From UBA11996 sp964394975 (lineage in GTDB: Bacteria; Chloroflexota; Dehalococcoidia; Lucifugimonadales; UBA826), in the NCBI GenBank assembly GCA_964394975.1, contig CAYMZR010000073.1, positions 1 to 10,914 of the forward strand: a stretch of 10,914 bases of DNA, given 5' to 3'. This document shows positions 1 through 6,229 of this stretch, in pieces. How positions within the stretch are numbered: position 1 is the stretch's first letter; each line of letters begins with the position of its first letter. Both the position numbers and the translations under genes were made by a program. Under the pieces are notes generated by a model. It was not told where the DNA came from. It made no database searches and worked only from the letters and a program-made list of their open reading frames with translations.

Positions 1-191
1 AAGATCGACCCAATATGGTGATAGATGATAATTTGGAAATTGTGGCTATCTTAGGGGGTATATGGGTAAACCAATACTATTTCCCAAACAAAAACGATAC
101 GGAAATGCAAAAAGTCCGGGAAATAATAGCAGACGTGGAATCATCAGGAAGTTCTGATGATCCTCGTTTCAGAAAACTGAAAATTATCTAG
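1..191 (+). CDS. C-terminal fragment of an unrecognised protein
   Basis: The reading frame is open from the left edge (first full codon at position 3) to a TAG stop at 189-191, giving the last 62 residues of a protein whose start lies outside the window. The fragment starts DRPNMVIDDNLEIV, runs through a hydrophobic, aromatic stretch (ILGGIWVNQYYFP, about residues 16-28), and ends in a charged helix-like segment and a basic tail (DPRFRKLKII). The other two + strand frames are closed by stops within the first 30 bases, and the composition looks like a folded, soluble protein rather than chance. I do not recognise the family; the C-terminus of a hydrolase or oxidoreductase is possible but unsupported. 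It converges on the leftward operon that ends at 391. Confidence 0.6.
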   Translation, partial: DRPNMVIDDNLEIVAILGGIWVNQYYFPNKNDTEMQKVREIIADVESSGSSDDPRFRKLKII

Positions 192-194
192 ATA

Positions 195-226
195 TATCCT
201 AATAAATACGAGAGTGTATCAGGATA
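195..226. other. weak stem-loop after the first gene's stop
   Basis: Outer arms TATCCT (195-200) and AGGATA (221-226) are complementary, and inside them ATAC (206-209) pairs with GTAT (216-219) around a 6-base loop. The structure starts 3 bases after the stop at 191 and lies between two convergent genes, so it could act as a transcript end. It has a 5-base bulge, little GC and no following T-run, so it is not a convincing intrinsic terminator. Confidence 0.25.
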
Positions 227-320
227 CTATTTTGATTAATTTGAACATACCCCAAGCAGCGAAGGACATAAGGCCAATAAGAAAAAAAGACAGCACGATC
301 ATGTAGAGATATTTTTTCAA
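219..320 (-). CDS. possible tiny single-pass membrane peptide
   Basis: The - strand contains a 33-codon frame starting at TTG (320-318), with a first ATG at 302-300 (27 residues), ending at TGA (221-219). Its product has a basic N-terminus (KKYLY), about 18 hydrophobic residues (MIVLSFFLIGLMSFAAWG) and a basic tail (FKLIKIVS), as expected of a one-helix membrane peptide. The frame stays open upstream to a TAA near 383, but that stretch has no ATG. No SD sits at a good distance from either start: GAGGG is about 14 bases before the TTG. It lies downstream of the leftward operon on the same strand. AT-rich DNA often yields hydrophobic frames by chance, so this may not be a gene. Confidence 0.22.
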   Translation of the reverse strand: MKKYLYMIVLSFFLIGLMSFAAWGMFKLIKIVS

Positions 321-390
321 TATATAAAGCCAGTTTCCCTCTTGGAGTTTACGAAATAGAAATACATAGCGCCAAAATTAATCAATTCCT

Positions 391-1335
391 TTATCTGAAA
401 GAAGACATCACTTCTTCAGAAAGCCAATCCATTTTCTCTAAGGAGGAGTTTAAATCAGAGGATCTGGTATCTAAAACAATATGACTAACTCCTAAATTCT
501 CATATTCCTTTATATCTGAAATGATTTGCTCTGGATTACCTGAAAACCTCCTTCTTTTGCCACCAAAAGAATCTTCCTTGTCGTATACAGGAGCCTTCAA
601 CACTATAGAAATTTCAGATCTATCTCTTCCCATTTGTTCACAATATGAATCCATATACGAGATCTCGGTACTCATCTCAGAAGGCTCAAGCGGTGAAGCC
701 GGATTAGCACCTACAGGATGCCAAGCATCAGCCATCTTAACTACCCTTCGTATAGCCGCTCTACTTTGCCCTCCAACCCAAATAGGGGGGCCGGGGGTTT
801 GTATCGGCTTTGGTGCGAATTGAAGCGGCTTGAAAGAATAAAAATCACCTTCGAAAGAGGGTTCCTCTTTGGTCCATAGTTCCTTAAATATAGCAATATA
901 TTCGTCTGTCACCTTTCCCCGTCGGTTAAATGGAGCTGTATCCAAAGATTCAAATTCCTCTGCCAACCAACCTACCCCGACCCCAACAACCAATCTACCT
1001 CCAGAAAGCACATCAATGGTAGAAAGCATTTTTGCTGTCAAGACAGGGTTCCTGTGAGGAACAATCATAACGCTTGTTACAAGCTTTGCAGTGCTTGTAG
1101 CAGCGGCCAAAAATGCCAGCTCTGTAATCATCTCAAGGTGCTCACCAGAACTATCCCATGGAACCTCAGACCCAACGGAGTAAGGATACTGAGATTCTGG
1201 GTTTATAGGGGCTATAACATGATCTCCGGCCACCATGGAATCAAACCCAATTTTTTCAGCATGAGAAGCAATTTTCAATATTGGCTCTCTTTGAGCAAGG
1301 GGGCCATGAGTTGGCAAATAAAATCCAAATTCCAT
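391..1335 (-). CDS. LLM-class flavin oxidoreductase (F420/FMN type, Rv2161c-like)
   Basis: This 314-residue protein belongs to the luciferase-like (LLM) TIM-barrel family, whose members use FMN or F420 for hydride transfer or monooxygenation in the cytoplasm. Visible landmarks are the N-terminal strand MEFGFYLPTHGPL, the AGDHVIAP segment (about 36-43), the barrel segment SGGRLVVGVGVGWLAEEFE (111-129) and PIWVGGQSRAAIRR (184-197). The last two recall the TIGR03619-type F420-dependent subgroup; this comes from memory of the pattern, so FMN remains possible. I chose the ATG at 1335 because AGAGGA lies 6 bases before it. A TTG five codons earlier overlaps that ribosome site and is unlikely to be used. 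The gene is last in the four-gene leftward operon, 21 nt after the alpha/beta hydrolase. The substrate is unknown. Its neighbours make oxygen insertion into a ketone or oxidation of a small organic compound plausible, but this is inference. Confidence 0.88.
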   Translation of the reverse strand: MEFGFYLPTHGPLAQREPILKIASHAEKIGFDSMVAGDHVIAPINPESQYPYSVGSEVPWDSSGEHLEMITELAFLAAATSTAKLVTSVMIVPHRNPVLTAKMLSTIDVLSGGRLVVGVGVGWLAEEFESLDTAPFNRRGKVTDEYIAIFKELWTKEEPSFEGDFYSFKPLQFAPKPIQTPGPPIWVGGQSRAAIRRVVKMADAWHPVGANPASPLEPSEMSTEISYMDSYCEQMGRDRSEISIVLKAPVYDKEDSFGGKRRRFSGNPEQIISDIKEYENLGVSHIVLDTRSSDLNSSLEKMDWLSEEVMSSFR

Positions 1336-1356
1336 TTTAGTTCCTCTCAAAATATT

Positions 1357-2139
1357 CTATTCAGGTAAGTTAGTTTTCAAAAATCCGTGAACCAATTTAT
1401 TGAACAATTCTGGTTGCTCATAATAGACAGAATGCCCAGATCGTTCCACCATAACAAATTTTGAATGTGGAATTAACGATGAAGCTATCTCTATAGTTTT
1501 GGGATGCACCAATTTATCTTCTTCCCCAACCATAAATAACGTTGGTATAGCTAGGTCACTAAACCTTCCATCTGTTGAACCATTATGATTTGGCCTTGGA
1601 GCTAGAAAATCGGGAGTGTGCCTTGGATTCATTCTCATAATTTGTCTGTACAACAAAGACCTTTCAGGAAATTTTTCTGAAAATTCAGGAGATAGTGCCT
1701 TAATCGCACCCTCCGGTAAATATGGGGGCGATGCCTTATGTTTTTTTCTTACTTCTCTGGATTCCTCATTATCAGACCCTCCATTTGTGCCAGAAAAAAC
1801 CAATGCTGCCACACGTTTTGGATGTCTTAAGGAAAATACTGCTGCAGTTCGCCCACCCATCGAATGGGCCACGATAGCGGCCTTATCTATAGCAAGGTGA
1901 TCGAGAAGCCCTTCCATATCATCTGCAAACGCTGTCCTTCCTTTTGGCACAGTTTCATCCGGTGTTCTGCCGAAGGTTCTATGATCAAAAATCACACATT
2001 TATAAAACTTGGAAAAATACGGGACCTGCTGCCACCATGATATGTGATTTCCACCTGAACCATGGGCAAAAACGATAGGGTAACCCTCTCCATGTACTTC
2101 GTAATACATGGACACGCCATTCACTTCTGCGAAAGCCAT
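1357..2139 (-). CDS. alpha/beta-fold hydrolase
   Basis: This 260-residue protein has the full alpha/beta hydrolase layout. The oxyanion-hole motif is AHGSGG (25-30). The nucleophile elbow is AHSMGG with Ser93. The acidic triad member is probably Asp208 in GEEDKLVHP, and the triad His is His236 in RSGHSVYYEQP. A lid region of about 60 residues (roughly 123-185) carries charged and proline-rich segments. The size and motif spacing fit the esterase/lactonase/C-C hydrolase branch (3-oxoadipate enol-lactonase-like), but these reactions cannot be told apart by eye. It has no signal peptide, so it is cytoplasmic. The start at 2139 is supported by AAGGAGA three bases upstream. It lies 26 nt after the SDR gene and 21 nt before the LLM gene in one operon, so hydrolysis of an ester or lactone made by an oxidase is a reasonable guess. 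Confidence 0.9.
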   Translation of the reverse strand: MAFAEVNGVSMYYEVHGEGYPIVFAHGSGGNHISWWQQVPYFSKFYKCVIFDHRTFGRTPDETVPKGRTAFADDMEGLLDHLAIDKAAIVAHSMGGRTAAVFSLRHPKRVAALVFSGTNGGSDNEESREVRKKHKASPPYLPEGAIKALSPEFSEKFPERSLLYRQIMRMNPRHTPDFLAPRPNHNGSTDGRFSDLAIPTLFMVGEEDKLVHPKTIEIASSLIPHSKFVMVERSGHSVYYEQPELFNKLVHGFLKTNLPE

Positions 2140-2165
2140 TACTCTCCTTTACATGTACCGCGTAA

Positions 2166-2924
2166 CTATTCCCTCACCCCTGTCACTCCTCCATCAATAA
2201 CTAGTTCTATGCCTGTTACAAATGAAGATTCGTCAGAAGCAAGATATAAAACGCCGTAGGCCACGTCAATCGATTGTCCGATGCGGCCAAGAGGTATAGA
2301 GCCAACTCTCGACTCGGGATCACTGGAGTGGGTCACCGATCTAATCATGTCAGTATTGATAGGACCAGGATGAACAGAATTACATCTTATATTGTCAGAT
2401 GCGAAACGGCCGGCTGTTGACTTTGTGAGAACCCGAACCGCCCCTTTAGATGCTGCATATGCAGGAGAGGACAAAGGTCTCCCTACCAAGCCTGCTATGG
2501 AGGAAATATTCACAATAGACCCTCCACCAGTCCTCTGCATTGCTGGAATTGCATATCTAGTACCCAAAAAAACGCCTTTGGAATTAATCTCCATAGTTCT
2601 ATCCCAATCCTCAGAAGACACTTCCATATAGTCTTGAGGCAGAGCAATACCCGCGTTATTTACAAGGATATCTAGTCTCCCATATTCAGATTCGGCAAAG
2701 GCTATGGCTTTTTCCCAATCCTGATCATTCGTCACATCCAGATGAACATATTTTGCCATACCACCAGAATCTAGAACTTTTTTCTCAACTTCATATCCTA
2801 ATTCGTCCAATACATCTCCGAATACTACCCGCGCACCTTCAGAGGCGAAAAGACTAACCTCTTCCGCTCCTTGACCTTTAGCGGCCCCAGAAATGAGAGC
2901 CACTTTACCTGCAAGTCTGTTCAT
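2166..2924 (-). CDS. short-chain dehydrogenase/reductase, probably NAD-dependent
   Basis: This 252-residue classical SDR has the cofactor motif GAAKGQG (13-19), the adenine-site LDV (62-64), NNAG (89-92), Asn114, Ser142 in NISS, and the catalytic Tyr156 and Lys160 in YAASK. The C-terminal FVTGIELVIDGG stretch is also standard. Asp37 ends the second beta strand (VVFGD), which in this family favours NAD(H) over NADP(H) and so points to alcohol oxidation in vivo. Length and motif spacing are normal for the family. GGGAGG eight bases before the ATG supports the start. It is the second gene of the leftward operon, 22 nt after the MBL-fold hydrolase. Family-wide the fold also covers 3-oxoacyl reductases and sugar or steroid dehydrogenases, so the substrate is open. 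Confidence 0.92.
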   Translation of the reverse strand: MNRLAGKVALISGAAKGQGAEEVSLFASEGARVVFGDVLDELGYEVEKKVLDSGGMAKYVHLDVTNDQDWEKAIAFAESEYGRLDILVNNAGIALPQDYMEVSSEDWDRTMEINSKGVFLGTRYAIPAMQRTGGGSIVNISSIAGLVGRPLSSPAYAASKGAVRVLTKSTAGRFASDNIRCNSVHPGPINTDMIRSVTHSSDPESRVGSIPLGRIGQSIDVAYGVLYLASDESSFVTGIELVIDGGVTGVRE

Positions 2925-2946
2925 TTTTGACCTCCCAAACAGTCCT

Positions 2947-3786
2947 TCACAATGCTTTCCATTTCATATCACCATTAGCCGTATTAACTCTTCCAAAATG
3001 TTCATCCGGATGAAAATGTCCCGCTGCTATGATCATGCCTTGAGATATTGATCTATCAATTAGATCTCGTCGGCTTTTTTCACTAGCCGTTTTATCAACA
3101 TCCACACCAGCGGACCAAGAAGGCTCACTTATTTGAACTTTACTGTGAATGGCATCTCCAACAATCGCTGCTTTTTCTCCCCCGGAACTCAGTATAAAAG
3201 ACATATGACCAGGGGTGTGACCAGGGGTCGAAAGCGAACTGATTTCGTCAGTAACATTAAAACCATCACCGAAAAGATCCATCAAAGATAAGGACTCCAA
3301 TGGAATAACATTTTCACTAACCCAAGGAGCATTAACCAGAATTTCTGGTCTAGTGAAATAATCCCAATCTATCGATGGAACCAAGTACCTCGCATTAGGG
3401 AAGTAAGGAATCGGTGGATCCGAGGAAAGGTCCAAATTCCAGCCCACATGATCGATATGCAGATGACTATGGACCACTATATCAATGTCTCCGGGCATAA
3501 TACCCCTTCGAAGGAGATCGTTTAATAAATCTCCTTTTTGGTTCCCCCGAGTCGGATGAGGTCCTGGTCCAATTCCGGTGTCTACCAAAACTATCTTTCC
3601 ATTAGACCTCACTATAAAACTTCCATAGTAAAGTTGGACTAATCCCTTATCCAATACCTCTTCTTTATACGGTTCCCATAGGGCAAGATCCACATCCGGG
3701 AAAAAATCATCAGGAGATCGTGGTGGAGGCACCATATCCATCAAAGATATGATCTCTAAATTTCCGATTTGTAATTTTTCTTGCAT
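2947..3786 (-). CDS. MBL-fold metallo-hydrolase (lactonase/glyoxalase II-like)
   Basis: This 279-residue protein is a complete metallo-beta-lactamase-fold hydrolase with a full dinuclear metal site. The motif SHLHIDH supplies His108, His110, Asp112 and His113. TPGH gives His190, VGD gives Asp211 and AAGHFH gives His257. The VDTGIGPG turn (68-75) precedes the metal motif, as is usual. There is no signal peptide, so it is not a secreted beta-lactamase. The overall style suits N-acyl-homoserine lactonase-like or other ester/thioester hydrolases of this fold, but no substrate-specific feature can be recognised. It is the first gene of the leftward operon. GGAG nine bases before the ATG supports the start. 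A shared role with the downstream SDR, alpha/beta hydrolase and LLM oxidoreductase is inferred from the tight spacing. Confidence 0.9.
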   Translation of the reverse strand: MQEKLQIGNLEIISLMDMVPPPRSPDDFFPDVDLALWEPYKEEVLDKGLVQLYYGSFIVRSNGKIVLVDTGIGPGPHPTRGNQKGDLLNDLLRRGIMPGDIDIVVHSHLHIDHVGWNLDLSSDPPIPYFPNARYLVPSIDWDYFTRPEILVNAPWVSENVIPLESLSLMDLFGDGFNVTDEISSLSTPGHTPGHMSFILSSGGEKAAIVGDAIHSKVQISEPSWSAGVDVDKTASEKSRRDLIDRSISQGMIIAAGHFHPDEHFGRVNTANGDMKWKAL

Positions 3787-3915
3787 CTATTCCCACTCCA
3801 TAATTAATTTGCCATGAAATCATCGTCAGCTTTCATCCTGTTACACTCACTTCGACATTGTATTCCTTTTTTTGCAAGGTTTTACTTGACACGATAAACG
3901 AGCGAGGAGATAGAA
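3787..3915. promoter_or_regulatory. divergent promoter region
   Basis: This 129-nt gap lies between the leftward operon and the rightward beta-hydroxyacid dehydrogenase gene, so it should carry promoters in both directions. On the - strand TACAAT (3862-3857) is a good -10 candidate about 70 nt before the MBL-fold gene, but no convincing -35 stands 17 nt upstream. On the + strand TTGCAA (3873-3878) followed by GATAAA (3894-3899) is a weak pair with a short 15-base spacer. GAGGAG (3904-3909) is the ribosome site for the ATG at 3916. No clear operator palindrome is visible. Confidence 0.4.
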
Positions 3916-4833
3916 ATGGAAAAAATCAAAGTTGGATTCATCGGGCTCGGGAACATGGGAGGAGGAATGTCATTAAATATCGCCAGGGCCGGCTACGAAA
4001 TGGTAGTTCACGATATTGACCGAGAGTCGGCTACAGGACTTCTAGAATTGGGTGCCGAGTGGGCAGACACACCAAAACAATTAGCCGAGTCTGTGGATGT
4101 AATTTTCACGTCGCTTCCAGGGCCACCAGAAGTAACTTCAGTCTCTACTGGAATTGATGGGTTGATCGAAGGGGTATCTAGGGATTCAATTTGGATCGAT
4201 CTCAGTACAAGTTCACCTACATTAATTAGAGAATTATCGAAAAAATTCGAAGATCGAGGAGCTGCTGTTTTAGACGCACCAGTGAGTGGTGGGGTGAAAG
4301 GCGCTCAAACAGGTAAATTAGCCATAATGGTCGGGGGAAACAAAAGCATATTTAATCAAGTAAAACCGATCCTAGATTCTTTTGGAGATAAGGTTAGTTA
4401 TACTGGTTCGATTGGTTCAGGTAGCATATGTAAACTTATGCATAATACTATCGGGTATGGTTTGCAAATGATCATATCTGAATGTCTTACTCTAGGAGTG
4501 AAGGCGGGAGTAAATCCGAAAGAACTGGTCGAATGTATAAGAAATGGTAGTGTAGGAAGAGGTAACTTACTTAACGTCACATTACCTGACACTTACTTAC
4601 AGGGTAAATTTGAGCCTCCAAATTTTGCCCTCAAGTTAGCAAGGAAAGATGTTTCATTAGCCCTCGAACTTGGACGCGAATATGACGTTCCAATGGAGGC
4701 GGCAAGTCATGCTTATAATGAACTGACTGCCGCAATGAACAGAGGATGGGAAAACAAAGATTCCAGGATTAGCCTACTCCTTCAAGAAGAAAGAGCAGGC
4801 AATATCGAGGTTAGAATGGACAGGTCAGAGTAG
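3916..4833 (+). CDS. beta-hydroxyacid dehydrogenase (3-hydroxyisobutyrate dehydrogenase family)
   Basis: This 305-residue NAD(P)-dependent enzyme belongs to the family of 3-hydroxyisobutyrate, tartronate-semialdehyde and gamma-hydroxybutyrate dehydrogenases, which oxidise beta-hydroxyacids or reduce the matching semialdehydes. The N-terminal Rossmann motif is FIGLGNMG (8-15). Asp33 at the end of the second strand suggests NAD(H). The substrate loop is DAPVSGG (120-126). Catalytic Lys173 sits in GSGSICKLMHN with Asn177 four residues on, and the C-terminal helix has KDVSLAL with Lys244 and Asp245. The core motifs are complete and the length is typical; the C-terminus carries a short charged extension. 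GAGGAG six bases before the ATG supports the start. It is transcribed away from the MBL-fold operon and converges on the second LLM gene, so it is probably a single-gene unit. In valine-type or methylmalonate-type catabolism such an enzyme would fit with the acyl-CoA enzymes further right, but the link is only by neighbourhood. Confidence 0.9.
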   Translation: MEKIKVGFIGLGNMGGGMSLNIARAGYEMVVHDIDRESATGLLELGAEWADTPKQLAESVDVIFTSLPGPPEVTSVSTGIDGLIEGVSRDSIWIDLSTSSPTLIRELSKKFEDRGAAVLDAPVSGGVKGAQTGKLAIMVGGNKSIFNQVKPILDSFGDKVSYTGSIGSGSICKLMHNTIGYGLQMIISECLTLGVKAGVNPKELVECIRNGSVGRGNLLNVTLPDTYLQGKFEPPNFALKLARKDVSLALELGREYDVPMEAASHAYNELTAAMNRGWENKDSRISLLLQEERAGNIEVRMDRSE

Positions 4834-4850
4834 GCTCCAGATATAATCCG

Positions 4851-6038
4851 TTAATCTCCTGGCACCATTTCAGCAACCGATCCCTTAAATGCTGGCATAA
4901 CTTCTTCAGAGAACCGTTCTAGTTGCTCGATTATTACATTTTTTGGCGTGCCAACTGGATGGCTAACACTTACTCTATCTAACCCAGGATATTTTTTCTC
5001 TAGTGATTTCAACTGTTCAATAATTAAGTCCGGTGGGCCCGCAAGTACACCGCCAGCCTCGACTGCGTCCTCTATCGTAGGTAACCCCGCGGTGAGTGCC
5101 GTTTCAGGGTTACCCATAGCATTAATCTGATCATCACTTAAAGCTCTCACTAGTCGAAGGGGACCAAACATTTTCAGATTTTCTTCGTAATAATTACCAA
5201 CTTCCTTCATAGCTTGCTCTTTTGTATCCGCAATATGAAAATGAAATCCTATTGCCAAATTCTCTCCGAGTTCCGTTTCCACCCCTATCCTGGAATAAGC
5301 GTCCCTGAATCCTTCTACAGCTTTATCCATAGCCCCACCTTCAGAACTTCCTCCCCCTATAATTCCACTCATACCGTGCTTCGCCATGAAATCTAATCCA
5401 CGGGGTGTGGCACTTTGAATAGGTTGCCAGCATTCGACAGGTCGATTTACCGGTCTCGGCACCAATGTGATTTCTTTTAATTCATAACCTCTGTAGGGAA
5501 CATCAGGAGGTATGGTGTAGTTGGAACCTTTATGGGAAAAGGAATCCTTATTAAAAGCCTCAAATATTATATCGACCTGCTCCTCAAACAACTCTCTATT
5601 GGCCGGTTGATCTAGAAGAGGAGAGCCGAAAGTTTCGACTTCTCTAGTGTGGTATCCCCTACCAACACCGAACACTACCCTGCCGCCAGTCAACACATCA
5701 GCAGTAGCATAATCTTCTGCCAGTCTCAAAGGATGCCACATAGGAGCAATATTGAACCCGCAACCCAACCTGACGTTCTTCGTTAAATGTGCCAGATGTA
5801 AGGCCATCATGAGAACATTTGGCAGACATTCGTACCCTTCAGGTTGAAAATGATGTTCAGCCATCCAGAATGTGTCATACCCACATCGGTCCATAGTCTG
5901 AGCTATCTCTGTAGCCTTTTCAAAAACTGACACAAGATATTCATTACCAAATATACGGTCGTTCACAGGTGTACCGGCATACCCAACATTTGCCAAATCT
6001 ACATGGCCAGCATAAAGGCTATCGAAATTGGTAATCAT
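4851..6038 (-). CDS. LLM-class flavin monooxygenase (LuxA-like)
   Basis: This 395-residue protein is a full-length bacterial luciferase-like monooxygenase. The hallmark WMAEHHF (58-64) holds the conserved His pair at the flavin site, and GGRVVFGVGRGYHTREVETFG (118-138) is the typical phosphate-binding barrel segment. TLVPRPVNRPVECWQPIQSATPRGLDFMAKHG (191-222) corresponds to the later barrel strands. Enzymes of this branch use reduced FMN from a partner reductase and O2 to oxidise aldehydes, alkanes, ketones or organosulfur compounds. No flavin reductase lies in the window. It differs from the shorter LLM protein at 391-1335 in length and motifs, so it is a separate subfamily and not a recent duplicate. 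AGGAG eight bases before the ATG supports the start, and the leader contains a tandem 10-base duplication. It appears to be a single-gene unit that ends 17 nt from the convergent dehydrogenase gene. Confidence 0.92.
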   Translation of the reverse strand: MITNFDSLYAGHVDLANVGYAGTPVNDRIFGNEYLVSVFEKATEIAQTMDRCGYDTFWMAEHHFQPEGYECLPNVLMMALHLAHLTKNVRLGCGFNIAPMWHPLRLAEDYATADVLTGGRVVFGVGRGYHTREVETFGSPLLDQPANRELFEEQVDIIFEAFNKDSFSHKGSNYTIPPDVPYRGYELKEITLVPRPVNRPVECWQPIQSATPRGLDFMAKHGMSGIIGGGSSEGGAMDKAVEGFRDAYSRIGVETELGENLAIGFHFHIADTKEQAMKEVGNYYEENLKMFGPLRLVRALSDDQINAMGNPETALTAGLPTIEDAVEAGGVLAGPPDLIIEQLKSLEKKYPGLDRVSVSHPVGTPKNVIIEQLERFSEEVMPAFKGSVAEMVPGD

Positions 6039-6050
6039 TTTCCCTTCTCC

Positions 6051-6070
6051 TAGATACTTTTAGATACTTT
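6051..6070 (-). repeat. perfect tandem 10-base duplication in the LLM gene leader
   Basis: TAGATACTTT occurs twice without a gap (6051-6060 and 6061-6070). Read on the gene's strand, the two units lie directly before the AGGAG ribosome site of the LLM monooxygenase, whose start codon is at 6038-6036. It looks like a small slippage duplication. An effect on leader structure or translation is possible but not shown. Confidence 0.85.
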
Positions 6071-6095
6071 AGAAAATTAACTTAGATTTGGGCGA

Positions 6096-6104
6096 ATAAT
6101 ACCA
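6096..6104 (-). promoter_or_regulatory. candidate extended -10 promoter for the LLM gene
   Basis: On the - strand TGG followed by TATTAT (6104-6096) matches an extended -10 element, five of six bases of the TATAAT consensus with an upstream TGn. It lies about 58 nt before the ATG at 6038. The hexamer 17 nt upstream (AAATAG) is a poor -35, as is common for extended -10 promoters. Chance occurrence in AT-rich DNA is quite possible. Confidence 0.35.
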
Positions 6105-6229
6105 GAGAACCAGCTGTACTATTTCCGTCATGAAAATTTCCCATGAACCCCCCTTTATGAGTTCCGGAAACAAAAAAGAATAGAAACTGAAGTAAAATGT
6201 CGGCCATTACCAATCCATAGGGCATTTAT

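Larger units (their letters stand above)
192..390. other. intergenic region between convergent genes
   Basis: This 199-nt stretch separates the rightward partial gene from the leftward operon. Apart from the weak stem-loop and the possible tiny membrane peptide listed separately, I see no gene, repeat or clear terminator in it. Confidence 0.6.
6039..6229. promoter_or_regulatory. divergent intergenic region
   Basis: These 191 nt separate the leftward LLM gene from the rightward biotin carboxylase-domain gene and must carry their promoters. Besides the tandem duplication and the leftward extended -10 candidate, the + strand has TAAAAT (6193-6198) as a possible -10 for the carboxylase gene without a good -35. 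TTCCGGAA (6162-6169) is a perfect 8-base palindrome that could be part of an operator, but nothing more supports this. I see no small gene here. Confidence 0.4.

Noticed and set aside
1336..1350. Upstream TTG start adding five residues to the LLM protein at 391-1335
   Set aside because: The TTG overlaps the AGAGGA ribosome site that serves the ATG at 1335, and family members begin at the M-E-F-G-F strand.
6162..6169. TTCCGGAA palindrome as an operator
   Set aside because: An 8-base palindrome occurs by chance often enough, and no second copy or regulator gene is present.
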